DNA from: Brienomyrus brachyistius | Taxonomy: Eukaryota > Chordata > Actinopteri > Osteoglossiformes > Mormyridae | Assembly: GCF_023856365.1 (NCBI RefSeq) | Contig: NW_026042458.1 | Coordinates: forward strand, 62,001-126,000 | Length of the DNA: 64,000 bases | Reading direction: 5' to 3' | Shown here: piece by piece, positions 1-11,923 of the stretch | Layout: each line of letters starts with the position of its first letter | Numbering within the stretch: position 1 is the first letter of the stretch | The notes under the pieces: generated by a model | What the model was told of the DNA's origin: nothing | Seen by the model: the letters and a program-made list of their open reading frames with translations, nothing else | Database searches by the model: none | Made by a program: the position numbers and the translations under genes

Positions 1-165
1 TTTACTTTGTCCCTGCCCAATTGTCCCAGTGAGCAAGATCTAGCCTGAAAAATTAGAAAGCGACATTGGCAAGGATAAACTCAGTCATAGTAAGAAACCT
101 TTGGAGGAACCAGAGTGAAAGGGGGAGCCCATCCTCCACAGGGCAGAAGTCAGGTTAACAAAGTC
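1..165 (-). mobile_element. 3' end of a dispersed LINE/SINE-type repeat
   Basis: Read on minus, this is the phrase with 'gatgggctccccctttcact', 'ggtttctt' and 'gggacaattgggcagggac'. The mirror copy (30860-31090) continues into 'gctttgagacaatg' and a terminal 'aataaagtgaattgacttg', a type of 3' end common in fish retroposons. A related copy lies at 9040-9215. I recognise the type but cannot name the family. No gene was seen in 166-520. Confidence 0.5.
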
Positions 166-524
166 CTGATTTATATGGTTTATATGGTTCAATTAGTTAA
201 GTCCGGATGTAAATACAGAATAACTGGCAGCAGGGCACACAGGAAAGACGTAAACAGGCAGGAGGGCAGGCAGGAGGGTGGCACAGGCAGGACGTAATGG
301 GCAGGAGGGCGGGCAGGCAGGGCAGCACAGGCAGCCAGAACTGTTTTGCCACTGCAGTTTGTTTTACAATTTCATCTGCATTTGTTCCCCCAAGGTATAA
401 CAGCAGCTAATTTATGAACATGCTGCTTTTCAGAAAAGTTTAATTTCCAGGAGCATGACCAGTGCATACATTTAGTGTTGATGGTTCTTTGTAAAATGGA
501 TGTTCTGTACTTTTATTGATCTGT

Positions 525-580
525 CCATCCATCCATCCATCCATCCATCCATCCATCCATCCATCCATCCATTCATCCAT
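525..580 (+). repeat. (CCAT)n microsatellite
   Basis: About 12 perfect CCAT units are followed by an interrupted TCAT-CCAT end. The mirror copy near 30449-30500 has one unit fewer, which accounts for the 4-bp shift in palindrome coordinates. Confidence 0.95.
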
Positions 581-667
581 TTTCTAACTACTTCTGATGA
601 AGTTCCGGGTTATGAGGTATCCTGAAGCCCAGGCAATATGGGACAAACACACACATGCACACACATA

Positions 668-931
668 GGGTATACCTATCCTTATGGGGCCCGCTCATTG
701 ACTTCTATTGGATAAATGCTAACGCTAACTATGACAATCTTAACCCCCACCCTGCCCTAACCATAACCATAAGTAACCAAGCAAAATAAAAGAGGTTTTG
801 CATTTTTAGTTTTTCCACAGCAGTCACAGATTTTTATAAAATAGAGTTTTCCTGGTTTTCAGTTTCGTGGTCCCCATAAGGGAAAAAAAAAACAGGTATT
901 TATCACGCTATGGGGTAGGATAGGTATACCC
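668..931. mobile_element. MITE with GGGTATACCTATCC termini
   Basis: A 264-bp element starts GGGTATACCTATCCT and ends with the reverse complement GGATAGGTATACCC. A second match, ATGGGG, lies inside each end. There is no coding capacity. The mirror copy is at 30098-30361. Confidence 0.75.
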
Positions 932-1321
932 GCTCGCACACACACACACAGACATGCACACAAATGGATAGATCACCACAGTTACTATGGATGTCGATCC
1001 TGCAATAATGAGACAGAACTATCATACTTAACAGGATCATATCCCTAGTTCTACATATGCATAATTATATTTAAAAAAGATCCCACGCACCCAGCACATG
1101 AGATGTTTGAACTTCTGCCCTCTGGTAAACGTTACCGCAGTATGCATTGCAGAACAACCAGATTTAATAAGAGCTTCTAACCCCAAAGCCATCAGAATAC
1201 TAAATGCTAATGAACATACGTTTATGTGAAACCCTACTCTCTCTTACTCTCTGTGCACTTTATTACCACAACTGGTATTAAGTTTACTTTTTATTTATAT
1301 AGTATAGTGCAATAATATAAT

Positions 1322-1475
1322 CACGATTTGTGTGTGAGTGTGCCCTGTGATGGGCTGCCCCCCATCCTGGATTGTTCCCTGCCTCGTGCCCATTCCACAT
1401 TCCGGGATAGGTTCCGGACCACCCGCGACCCAGTAGGATAAGCAGTTTGGAAAATGGATGGATGGATATAACTAA
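1322..1475 (-). mobile_element. ATGG-tailed retroposon 3' fragment
   Basis: It contains 'gtgccctgtgatgggctgcc', 'ttgttccctgcctcgtgccc', 'gcgacccagtaggataagca' and an (ATGG)n tail. The same family is at 41516-41796 and, as a tandem pair, at 48012-48195. It is a common fish dispersed repeat; I cannot assign a LINE clade. Mirror: 29554-29707. Confidence 0.6.
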
Positions 1476-1555
1476 CATAAGACAGACATTACACCTAACA
1501 AACAATAAACACGAAATAAAGGAGTGGATACAAAAAAAATGTAATGCAATGACCA

Positions 1556-1665
1556 GATTTAACACCTGGATTATGTCCCCCCTTAGTCTCCTTTGCTCGA
1601 GGCTAAACAGATTCAGCTCAGCTAACCTCTCCTCATTAAACATTCCTCTAAGACCAGGAATCATT
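1556..1665 (-). mobile_element. short CR1-type LINE fragment
   Basis: This is nearly identical to part of the longer CR1 fragment at 6055-6165, coding on minus for the stretch around EERLAELNLFSLEQRRLRGD. The preceding bases 1472-1530 match 4618-4676, so the area is a patchwork of duplicated pieces. Mirror: 29364-29473. Confidence 0.65.
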
Positions 1666-2462
1666 CTCCCAGCCAAGCAAGCCTGAGTCCGGCTTCCACT
1701 CCCCCGATCCCCAGCAATGTTAACTTGGAAGGGCGTATTCTGTATGCACAACTGAGACAACCCAGGTGGAGCTCAGCTTATCGGCTGGCAAAATTGCCTT
1801 CAGGTATCACCCACCCTAGTGAGAGTCCAAGCTAGGGCCGTTCTCAGAACTCACCCTAAACGAAGTCCTGCTCAAAAGTTGTAATGACCGCCTGAGGTAC
1901 CTGTCAGCCTTGCCCGTAATGAGTCAGTGGGTGTAGCCGGGCTGACACGCTTTTGGGCATCCAATTGCTGAGAACTCCCCTTCGGTTCTGACAAACTGTA
2001 CGATCACAAGCAGTGACAGCAGAGCCACAGACAAGCTCAACCAACAGAGAGCGAATGGTAAGCACCCAGCACCCGAAGGGCTCAACTGATCACATCCAAA
2101 CGACTTCCTGATGGGATTGTGTACGTAACTGGTTTACTGTTGTTAATAGTGGTTGAACTTCTATGCAAGTCCCCTTGTTGGGGGAGAGGGAATGAATGAA
2201 AGCATAAGGTGAAATAAAACCTAAAATAAATCAAAAAGGTTAAACGGGAATCAAACCAAATGAATTGTGTTTCTTATTCAATTGTAAACATCAATTAGTT
2301 ATGCAACAATAACCTAATTGGATGTTAATGTATTGTGATCAAACTGATTTAGTCCGTGAAGTTGATTCCTGCTTTCAGGCAAGAACCTGTGTGTCCAATT
2401 ATGCGTGTTGTATCACCGCAGTTGACCACCAGAGACCCAACTCAGATGTTGTTAACCTACTA
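1666..2462. other. no gene recognised
   Basis: Unique-looking sequence between a LINE piece and the minisatellite. No conserved coding segment or RNA gene was seen. The mirror is 28567-29363. Confidence 0.4.
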
Positions 2463-3536
2463 TGGCGGACCACTAGAGGTGCAATTTCAATGGAGTGGCA
2501 CTGCTATGGCTTGCCACTAGAAGCGCAATTTCAAAATTGAGTGGTAGTTCTATGCCTGACCACTAGAAGCGCAATTTCGAAATGGAGTGGTAGTTCTATG
2601 CCTGACCACCGGGGGCGCAATATCGAAATGGAGTTGTAGTTCTATGCCTGACCAATGGAGGCGCGATTTTGAAATGGAGTGGTAGTTCTATGCCTGACCA
2701 CTGGAGGCGCAATTTCGAACTGGAGTGGTAGTTCTATGCCTGACCACCGGGGGCGCAATATCGAAATGGAGTGGTACTTCTATGCCTGACCACCGGGGGC
2801 GCAATATCGAAATGGAGTGGTAGTTCTATGCCTGACCACCGGGAGCGCAATTTCGAAATGGAGTGGTAGTTCTATGCCTGACCACTAGAGGCACGATTAC
2901 GAAATGGAATAGTAGTTCTATGCCTGACCACTAGAGGCGCGATTTCGAAATGGAGTAGTAGTTCTATGGCTTGTCACTAGAAGCGCAATTTCAAAATTGA
3001 GTGGTAGTTCTATGCCTGACCACTAGAAGCGCAATTTCGAAATGGAGTGGTAGTTCTATGCCTGACCACCGGGGGCGCAATATCGAAATGGAGTGGTAGT
3101 TCTATGCCTGACCACTAGAGGCGCGATTTCGAAATGGAGTAGTACTTCTATGGCTTGCCACTAGAAGCGCAATTTCAAAATTGAGTGGTAGTTCTATGCC
3201 TGACCACTAGAAGCCCAATTTCGAAATGGAGTGGTAGTTCTATGCCTGACCACTAGAGGCGCGATTTCGAAATGGAGTGGTAGTTATATGCCTGACCACT
3301 AGAGGCGCAATTTCGAACTGGAGTGGTAGTTCTATGCCTGACCACCGGGGGCGCAATATCGAAATGGAGTGGTAGTTCTATGCCTGACCACCGGGGGCGC
3401 AAAATCAAAATGGAGTGGTAGTTCTATGCCTGGCCACTAGAGGCGCAATATCGAAATTGAGTGGTAGTTCTATGCCTGGCCACTAGAGGCGCAATTTCGA
3501 AATGGAGTGGTAGTTCTATGCCTGACCACTAGAGGT
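2463..3536 (+). repeat. 46-bp minisatellite, about 23 units
   Basis: The unit reads roughly 'gaccactagaggcgcaattt' then 'cgaaatggagtggtagttct' then 'atgcct'. Units fall into two main classes, 'ccactagaggcgc' and 'ccaccgggggcgc', interleaved along the array. Mirror array: 27493-28566. Confidence 0.95.
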
Positions 3537-5742
3537 AACCAAAGATATAGCTAGGCGGTTGCCGACGCTAGATGAGTGACACACACATTTAATGCATGCG
3601 CATGCTGCTTGTGGCCTTCTTCTGTGCCTTGCACAGTATAAAACCCCTTAAAACAATTACTGAAGCGAGACGGCGCACGCGTTACGGCGACAGATTTAAA
3701 TTGTGAGTGCACTATATCTCGTCGCAAATGGTGCTTAACCACGGTGGGTCTCAAGCACAGGAGACTCCCAATTTCTAAATGACACACACTTGGCTCACAG
3801 CGCAAAGTTGTGTTAAACTTGCTTTGTCTAAAGCAGGCACACACATACGAGTATGATCCTGATAGGTAACTAAGCTATCGGTCTTATGTCCAAGCGCAAC
3901 ATAATTTAGGTTAGAACCTCATAACAAGTATTCCCGTTCGCTAATAGAGAGATCTCTCCCAGGATATATAGAAACGGAGACACTCGTCCGAATTGAACCT
4001 GGAAACAAAGCGCTACATCTGAGAATCTCGTCAGACATAGGGTTAAAGTTTACTGCAGTTTAATACGAAAGAACTACAATGAAATCACCGAAAATAAAAC
4101 AAAATAATATAACTACTAATAATAGAAATAAAAATAACTATAATAAGCCCATATGATCCCGCTTAAATGCCTTCAGATTGCCATGAGTGCGACTTTTGCA
4201 ACCAGTTCACAGTAGCGCTTCTTCACTGCACGTTCGGTCATAAAAAGTTTAAATTGTGTGCTCAGAATAAGTTTAAACCTTGTGCCTTGTGATTATTAAC
4301 CAATTTTTATGCTGAATGGTCGGCTCAAACTCAATTGCGAAACACCGTGAGTCTGTTAATGTGTGACTTAAATGGAACTCATTAATAACCAGTATCACGT
4401 AATAACCTGGGTTAGAATAGAAGGCTTGTCCAACGAGCTGCGTCACCAGGTAATGTAAACGATCGGTAGCGAAGCTCCCCTCACGGCCAATGAGAGAGAG
4501 TCTCGCGATATTTCAGGCGAATTTGAGGTTTCAGAGCGTAGATCGCACAGGCAGGGATTCTTGTGAGCACTCAATGAACGGAGGCTGAAGTTGTGTAAAA
4601 GACATGCATTTATTCCTATAACTAACATAAGACAGACATTACACCTAACAAACAATAAACACGAAATAACGGAGTGGACACAAACAATGTAATCATGAAA
4701 ATGCAATGACCAGATTTAAAATGAGTAACCTTAAAAGGGAAAATACTGTTCTGCAAAGCAAGCAATTTGTGGAAATACTGTCCTAAAGTAATATAGCAGG
4801 TGAATAGGAGTTTAGGTTGTTATAAATGAAAGGAAGTTTGTTTACTTGGTTGCAGAGTGGGGGGGGGGGGGTCTTGGCAGTTGGTTGCGGAGGCTGATGA
4901 GCTGATGGGTGATGGCACTCAGGGAGGCGCGGTGTTTGCAGCGGTTGTTGGAGTGGAGCCCCTCTGATTCCCTCTCCTGGTGAAGCTTGGGCTTGGTTGC
5001 AGTTCTCTGTCCAGCTGGGTCTTCACTGATAGGCTTCAGGAGGGCTTCTTGTGGGCTTCTCTTCTCTTGGGCTGATGTTCTCTGCCTCTCTTTGTGCTGA
5101 TGGTCTTTTGTTTTCTCCTCCCTTCTGTTTCTCCTCTCCTGGCTTTGTTCTGAGGTGCCAGGTTTTATAGTGTAAAGTTCGTGAATAGGAGTGACCAGGA
5201 ATTCGACTCCTGGACCAATGGCTGACCATCCATTTGGCGGGCTTTCGGAAGGGGGTCTGTATCAGTCCTTTTGAGATTTATGACCAGAGTGATTTCCCTT
5301 GTATTGATGATTTTCGTTAGGCTGGTGTAACTTTTGATATATTCACTTTCGTGGTAACCACTGACCAGATTTGGAAACTGGAGTGATTTTCCATCGGTTT
5401 GATACCAAACATGCCATAGCAGCCTAGCGGTTCACACCTCATACCATCTGTAATGATTAATTAATGATTACTTATATTATGTCGTTATGTTATATTACTC
5501 ACACCTTATTTTATGCCTCACAATCTATATAATTGTAAATATACTGTGTAGCTGCTGGCGCGTTCCAAACTAAATCTCATTGTACTTACAATGTCAATAA
5601 AAACATCCATCCATCCATCTAGGCAGGCCAGTGTCGCCTCCATCCTTCCTGAAGTCAGTGATTCCTTTGTCTTTGTGCTGTTTAGTGCCAAATTGTTTGC
5701 TGAACTCCAACCTATCAGTTTCTGGACCTCATCTCTGTAAGC
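3537..5742. other. no gene recognised; G homopolymer
   Basis: No credible coding exon was seen. A run of about 12 G lies near 4859-4871, and a 60-bp segment (4618-4676) repeats sequence from 1472-1530. Mirror: 25287-27492. Confidence 0.4.
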
Positions 5743-6320
5743 TGACTCATAAGAACCAAAGAGATTTACAAATGAGAGGAGGCCATTCGGCCCATCAAGC
5801 TCCTTTGAGGAGAACTTAGCTAATAGCTCAAAAATCTTATCTAGCTCTGATTTAAAAGAACCCAGGGTTTTAGCTTGTGTTACAATAACAGGAAGACTAT
5901 TCCATACTCTAACTACACGCTGTGTACAGAAATGCTTCATCAAATTCGTTTTAAAATGTTCTCCAGCTAATTTCCACTTATGGCCACGAGTTCTGGTATT
6001 TAAACTAACATTGAAATAGCCATTTGGCTGAACAGCATCCAGACCTGTTAGAATCTTAAACACCTGGATTATGTCCCCCCTTAGTCTCCTTTGCTCGAGG
6101 CTAAACAGATTCAGCTCAGCTAACCTCTCCTCATTAGACATTCCTCTAAGACCAGGAATCATTCTCGTTGCCCTACGTTGCACCTTTTCCAAGGCAGCAA
6201 TGTCCTTCTTAAGGTATGGTAACCAAACCCGCACACAATATTCTAGGTGGGGTCTTACCAAGGAATTATATTATCGTAGCATCACTTGCCTTGTCTTAAA
6301 CTCCACACACCTAGAGATGC
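5743..6320 (-). pseudogene. CR1-type LINE reverse transcriptase, C-terminal fragment
   Basis: A minus-strand frame (to about 6261) encodes the C-terminal part of a CR1-type ORF2 protein. Landmarks are RPHLEYCVRVW, EKVQRRATRMIPGLRGMS, LNLFSLEQRRLRGDIIQVF and RVWNSLP. The full CR1 RT core with its FADD box is missing, so this is 5'-truncated. The nucleotide end with 'aggccattcggcccatcaag' near 5785 is typical of this LINE's 3' region and matches the copy at 36614. It is a dead retroposon fragment. The mirror copy is 24709-25286 on plus. Confidence 0.85.
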
Positions 6321-6689
6321 AAAGTGCCTTCTCGCGTGGTGTTCCTGCAGAGGGAGTCTGTGAGTGCTGGAGATTGGGGGAGGGGGCAGTGTGGCTATGT
6401 CTGCTCTGTGTTCCTCCAGACGAGCAAAGAAGCTGTTTAGCTCCTTTGCTAAAAGGGCGTTGCTGTTAACAGTGACGGTGTTGTTGCCTTTGAAGTTTGT
6501 AATGTGTTGTATTCCCTGCCACACCCACTGTGGGTTGTTGTATGTGAAGTAGACCTCTATTTTCTGTTTCTCTGCCTGCCTGGCAACCTTGATGCCCCTA
6601 TTCAGGTTAGCTCTGGCTGCACTCTGTGTTCTTGACTGCGCTGTCTTGTCCTGTAGTATTGTATTGTTGCTCTTGTGTTTATCTTGCAC
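6282..6689 (-). pseudogene. fragment of another LINE ORF2 (pre-RT region)
   Basis: The 135-residue minus frame contains 'NPQWVWQGIQHITNFKGNN' and 'LAKELNSFFARLEEH'. That combination is typical of the segment just before the reverse transcriptase in fish jockey/L2-like LINE proteins. It abuts the CR1 fragment, and the junction lies within 6282-6320. No RT core follows. One substitution separates it from the mirror copy at 24340-24747. Confidence 0.65.
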
Positions 6690-7013
6690 TTTCTCCCTCT
6701 GTTTGTGCTCCTTTCACTCTGTATAGTTCTATCTTGCCCGCACTTGTGTCATCTTGTGTTGTTTCTGTTTTTCTTCTTTGTCTTGCACCGTGGTCCAGGA
6801 GGAACAATGTTTCCTTTCACTGTGTACTGTGTATATTGCTGAAATAACAATAAACCCACTTGACCACCTGCCTCGATTCATCCTGAAGAGTTTTCCAATG
6901 TTGTTCAAAGGTCTGTTTGTTTCGGGTGAAGGACACGCCCCTGGACGTGCTGGATAAGGGGACCACAGATCAGTGTCCTCAGTCCTGCTTCTCCCTTCAA
7001 AGCTGAGAGGAAG

Positions 7014-9006
7014 ATGACCCGCCTGCTGGTTCTGGTTTTGGCTTATGGAGCTCTGCTTATCTCCACAGAGGCCCAGCAAGATTACCACAGTCTCCCTGCA
7101 CTCTACAAGACGGCCATTAAACTCGCAGTCGAAAATGCTCATCAAGGAACCCGTCAGCACATGAATTTCTATAACATCCAGGGCCGTCCGAAGGTAACTG
7201 CTGAGAAAGTGTTTACAAAAGTGTGAAACTTTCATCATCTGCAAGCTGAACTAATGAGAATCACATTGATTTTGATGTTTTAATTTCAATGCATATGATG
7301 CTTAATGTCTCTTCACAATGAAAGTGATGGTTGTATATCTCAGCCCTGGTCAATTTTACCTTCTCACAGTTTCTCTCTGAATCTGCTGCAGTCAAGTCTG
7401 TGACAGTTTGCCATTTTTTGGGTGATTATTGTTTGTTATATTGCCTTTAAAACAGTTGTAGGCAATTTTGTATATAACGTGTTTATGTGATTTAGATCAG
7501 CAGTGAATACATTGACATTGAGATTCTCTTGAGAGCAACAAAATGTCCAAAGTCAACTGCAACAGACCATCGGGCTGACTGTATTTTCATGGACAAGAGG
7601 GTAAGTAAAGAGTCACTGTGACTGTGAGCATTGGACATATCAGTTAGCAAATTAATTTAGGTTCATGTTAACTTTTTTGATGCCCTGCGGAGGAAAGTTA
7701 GCCAACAATAAAGTAACAAATAGATAGGTGGCCTCAAACAGCCAGTTCCATCACCTTATTCTCAAATTTTAGTAGGTTTACAGGCTTAAAGGCTGGATTA
7801 CCAGGCAGTTGAAATCAGCCTTAAATGGCAGTGTGGTGTTTTGTGGTGAAAGGGCAATTAAATCTGGTCAGAGCAGGGTAGATGCGCAGTGTGAATTACC
7901 CTTTAAATTTACCTCTTTAAATAGTGAACTACAGGACCACTTAGCTTGATCGGAGGACAGTATTTTAATACAGAGCAGTGTTCAGTTAAACGGGATTTGT
8001 TGTTCATACTTTTAGATGAACTTGCTTTGTATAATATAGCCTTAAGGTGACCCTGCTTTGGAAGCTCTTTCCTCTAAAATTGTTCTGTGTCATTAAACCC
8101 TGCAGTCCAGCAGCTCTGCCTTAAATCTTTAGATATATCTTTACTACACCTTCTCTCACTGTATTTATTGCCCACCACTCTTTAAATACTGTTTTTGTGT
8201 GTCTGTGTGTTTTTGCAGCCATTCATTAACTGTAGAGTTTGCAGCAGACGGTCTGGTAATAATCTTACACATCCATCAATTGACTGTGTACCAAACAAGA
8301 AAGTGGATGAAGTAAGTGTAGAGAGTCTTAGCATTATGGAAATGTAACAGGTGTGTGAATTGTGTCTAAACATGTGGTTAAACTTTGATTGTGTTTGTAC
8401 ATGCAAAAATTTGATCAGAGTACTGTTTATTAATGACAAGGTTACTTTTAATCTGAACAACAGTGGCAGCACCAGGGAAAAGCTTGGGGGGGGGGCTCTA
8501 GCTCCTCCTCCAATGACCATAGTACCCCCACAGCACCCCCAAAATATTGGTTTCATTTTTTCTTTAACTATCTGTAAAATCTGTATATTGTGTAAGACAT
8601 TTTTGCGGTTTTTATAGCATACTTGTAGTGTATTTTTTCTTCAAAGTACACATAGAGGCTCTGTGAGCTAGACGTTAGAATTTCATATTTTATCATATTT
8701 TATCCATGCTGTAGCTTATCGTGCTGTGTGCTTCTATACAGCATCTACATAAGCTGAAAAGCTAAAGCACCCGCTCTAAATAATCTCACTCCCCTATAGC
8801 ACCTGTAGCATTAAGTCACTGGCGCTGCCACTGCTGAATAAACGACTCCAATCTGACTAAACCGCTTAACTTTTCCTCCCCATGTTACATTTCAGGACAA
8901 ACGACGTAATATGTGTCCTTCTGATAAACCTCCTCTCAGATCTAAAACTGCCTTGGCTTCCAAGGACACTAAAGAAGCTGAAGGAGACTGTCTGGGCTGT
9001 TTCTGA
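7014..9006 (+). CDS. chemerin-like secreted protein (RARRES2-like), four coding exons
   Basis: Four exons join in phase 0: 7014-7193, 7496-7600, 8219-8311 and 8896-9006, each with AG/GT borders (gtaact, gtaagt, gtaagt). The product is 162 residues, close to the usual chemerin length of about 163. Residues 1-20 form a hydrophobic signal peptide ending near STEAQ. Exon 1 then gives a helix (ALYKTAIKLAVENAHQ), exon 2 a strand-like EYIDIEILLRATKC, and exons 2-4 supply eight cysteines in all, as expected of a cystatin/cathelicidin-fold protein. Chemerin is a secreted chemoattractant and adipokine, so an extracellular signalling role is inferred. The C-terminus (ending DCLGCF) does not show an obvious chemerin activation tail. 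It could instead be another cystatin-fold protein. A hAT MITE sits in intron 3. The mirror copy at 22023-24015 points toward it. Confidence 0.55.
8461..8833. mobile_element. hAT-type MITE in intron 3 of the chemerin-like gene
   Basis: The termini CAGTGGCAGCACCAG and (reverse complement) CAGTGGCAGCGCCAG are 15-bp imperfect inverted repeats. They are flanked by 8-bp duplications ctgaacaa (8453-8460) and ctgaataa (8834-8841), one mismatch. Length is 373 bp, non-coding. An 8-bp target duplication is the hAT hallmark. Mirror: 22196-22568. Confidence 0.8.
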
Positions 9007-9039
9007 TGGCTGATGGTCCTGCAATGTGGACCAGAGGAG

Positions 9040-9215
9040 GAAACTGGAAGGGAAAATGCTTTGCTTTATATCATGCCCACCCAAAGCCCCCAGTGAGTAA
9101 GCCATAGGCGCCGATAGCATGGAAAAACTCCCAAGAAGGAAGAAACCTTGGGAGGGACCAAACTCAAAGGGGGAGCCCATCCTCCTGGGGCCGGCAAAGT
9201 GTAGGTGCAGGATCA
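9040..9215 (-). mobile_element. dispersed retroposon fragment
   Basis: On minus it reads 'gatgggctccccctttgagt', 'aaggtttcttcc' and 'gggagtttttcc', the same family as the copy at 1-165. It begins about 30 bp after the chemerin-like stop codon. Mirror: 21814-21989. Confidence 0.55.
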
Positions 9216-10880
9216 CAAAAAACTTAACGAGAGAATTCGACTGTCCCTCACAAAAACTGTAAAGTTTTAGTGGCTAAATTGCTTTTTCTATGCCTTTTCA
9301 AACAGGAGGAGATTTGTTTGGCTATATGTAGAAATTTTCTATACAATTTAGACAGCACAGAATCATTAACCTACTTTAATGAATTTATTTATACAACCAC
9401 ATATTTCACACATTTTGACATCAGTCATGCAGTGAAGATACAGTCTCTTTATTTCTTGACGCCAACCCTCCCCATTAATCCGGGCTTGGGACCGACACCT
9501 AGTTGAGCTGGCTTGCTCCCTTAAGTGGCTGGGTTAGGCTAAACTATGTACATATTTATAAAGACTACAATAAATTTATAAAGACCTCCCTAAATATGTA
9601 GTCTAACAAAACGCAGTTTAAAGAAGGTAGCCTACCTGGTAAACAAAGAAATTAAAAGGCCCACAGCATATAATCGGGCTATATTCCAAGCAGTTTTTAA
9701 GAACGTAACCTACATGGCGAAATTGAATTACTTTCTGGACCAACAAACGCAACCAGGCATGAACATTATGCACCTTCCTAGTCTTGATGTAAGTCGTCCT
9801 ACAGATGAGGACGTTAGGCAGCCTTTAGATCCGACCCATCATGCACTGCAGTTTTTTGCAAATTCCTCAGACGGAAAACCATTAAATACCTCTTCTATTA
9901 CCTTATATTACCTTATATTCATGTAATAAATATACAAATATCAATTAGTTGGAAATCAGCCAGACAGACGTAATTACTACAAATGGTTTCCACTGTATTT
10001 GTGACTCTGAGTGCCGCAGGCTTGGATGCAGTGCCGCACCATTTTGTAAGGCATGCACTGGCCAATCATGTAGCACTTCTCTCAGAAATATTAATGAGAC
10101 ATCACCTACCACCCTGCAAAAAAGAAATTTGCCGCTTGTCCCCCTGCACATGAGCCAACTTGGCTGCGTCAACCAGCGGAGCTCCGGAGCCTCTGGAGAA
10201 ACACGCGGCAAAAAAGGCTCGCATGCGGTCTTCCAAAGTTTGGGAATACTTCAGTCATGACACCTTTTCTGCGCCTCTACTGTAGCTGGCGTTAATGATG
10301 CTGTTTCAGCCATTTTATATTTTCTGTTTACTTATTCTGTCATGTAAGACTGAGACAAATTATCGTTTACGACAATTCTTACACACTGTAGCCTGACTTG
10401 CTGACTTAAGTAAGTTTAACTATAAGCTACCTTTGCTAGTGTTTGTGAATAACATGTTTCTCTAGTTATGAAATTATTCCATGTTTTAGCATCTGTTTCA
10501 ACATTAAAGTCAAATTGGTATACTGAAATATATAAAAACTATTGAACTATTAACTTAAGTCTAACATAGAAAATCCTACTGAATCTCTTAAGATTTTCCT
10601 TTTTTGTTAATGCACTAATGTTTAAGAAGTGTCTTAATAAATTGAATTTCAGATTTGTGTGTGGGTGGGAGTGGGTGAATTGTATTAAATTCATACATTC
10701 ATTCTTTTGGCTCAGACATTACTGACCTAAAACAAATTGAGGCATTGGGTAAGTGCTTAAATTAGCTACTAAATGGCAAAAAATATTCTAAATATCACAT
10801 TTTCCATTCTTCGGTATAATTTTAACGAATCACCTATGCTGCCAAACATTAACGCATAGATTGTCACAACACTCTATGTT
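9216..10880. other. no gene recognised
   Basis: AT-rich sequence with only short open frames, none with recognisable domains. Mirror: 20149-21813. Confidence 0.4.
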
Positions 10881-10928
10881 TTAGTTCTTCTTTATGTGTA
10901 TAGGATGGTGTGATGGTTCTGGTGGTGG

Positions 10929-11195
10929 GTGTGGCCGACGCTGCTCGCGATGTTTGGCTATGCTGCAGTCCCAGGGACCAAGTTGGAACACATTTCCACC
11001 TTCAAGCTTAGGTGGAAAAACGGCACCGAGACCCAGCAGCAGGACAACTTCACTTGTCCAGACAACCAGCCCTGCTTCATCATTGAAGTAAGCCCTGTGA
11101 ACAGGAGCGAGATGTACTTCTGCAGTGGATGTTATAGCGGAAAGAACATCCCCATCCTCACGTCTGCCGGAGTGCCCCCTCAAGTGGGTGTGTGA
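10929..11195 (+). CDS. possible Ig V-like exon or fragment
   Basis: An open stretch ends at a TGA at 11193-11195. The visible pattern is FKLRWKNGT, NFTCPDNQPC, then NRSEMYFCSGCYSG. A W followed later by a [D/E]-x-Y-x-C box resembles the second half of an Ig V domain, and there are several N-glycosylation sites (NGT, NFT, NRS). The frame is closed upstream by TGA at 10911 and there is a possible acceptor 'tgtatag' ending at 10904, so the true start is not clear. The first in-frame ATG is at 10950. I do not recognise the gene; it may be a lone exon of an immune receptor or a relic. The mirror copy 19834-20100 is identical in this frame. Confidence 0.3.
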   Translation: MWPTLLAMFGYAAVPGTKLEHISTFKLRWKNGTETQQQDNFTCPDNQPCFIIEVSPVNRSEMYFCSGCYSGKNIPILTSAGVPPQVGV

Positions 11196-11235
11196 CTTAA
11201 CTCGATGGATGAATTGGACAGAATGTACTGTTACT

Positions 11236-11880
11236 AGAGGTCGACCGATATGGGTTTTTCAATAGCCGATGCCGATATTTAGGAGTCAGGGTCAGGCGAT
11301 GGCCGATATATGCTGCTGATTTTTTTTGGCCGATAATTGGACGTTTTCCCCTCTATTTGCATGGTAAAATATCACACTAATAATAACAAACGATACACAA
11401 AATTTCTCAATTTAGCATTTATTGAATACTCAACTTGGAAACAATAACACATTTATAAACAATAAAAATAGCAGCATCAGAATCTCTGTTAGTGCACAAT
11501 ATAGCAGCAAACTCCTCATGTTTGACGGAAGGAAATTTGTAAACAATACAAAAAGGAATAAGCATGTTATCTTCAGTTGTAATCCCACTTCCAGTCCCTG
11601 AGTCTTACTCACCACACTCATACTTCACAGCAATCAGACAGCAGTTAATTAACCAGAAGAGAAAAATGCAAAAACACAACAGAACTTGTAAATAATAACA
11701 AACTAATAGACAATAAAAATAGCAGCATCAGAATCTCTATTAGTGCCAAATATAGCAGCAAACTCCTCATGTCTGACGGAAGGAAAATTTGTAAATACAC
11801 AAAGGAATGAGCACATCTTCAGTTTTAATCCCATTTCCAGTCCCTGAGTCTTCCTCATCCCACAAGCAGGCAAGGCATGT
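11236..11880. mobile_element. hAT-related relic with internal 250-bp duplication
   Basis: It begins 'agaggtcgaccgatatgggt', a terminus I associate with vertebrate hAT non-autonomous elements. Internally, 'aatagcagcatcagaatctc' through 'cagtccctgagtctt' occurs twice (11467-11606 and 11717-11853). The far end is not defined. Mirror: 19149-19793. Confidence 0.5.
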
Positions 11881-11896
11881 CACCCCGGTTGTGTGA

Positions 11897-11923
11897 CACT
11901 TATTTTATATAATAAAATAAGTG
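11897..11923. repeat. perfect 12-bp-arm short palindrome
   Basis: CACTTATTTTAT, three bases, then ATAAAATAAGTG. It marks the abrupt change from AT-rich relic to the GC-rich proline-coding repeat. Mirror: 19106-19132. Confidence 0.9.

Noticed and set aside
7014..7226. Single-exon 70-residue secreted peptide
   Set aside because: A GT donor at 7194 and three further in-phase exons explain it better as exon 1 of the chemerin-like gene.
8866..9216. 116-codon minus frame over chemerin-like exon 4 and its mirror
   Set aside because: It runs through a dispersed repeat and the antisense of a real exon.
11430..11621. 63-codon hydrophobic minus frame in the hAT relic
   Set aside because: AT-rich repeat sequence that is duplicated internally; no conserved feature.
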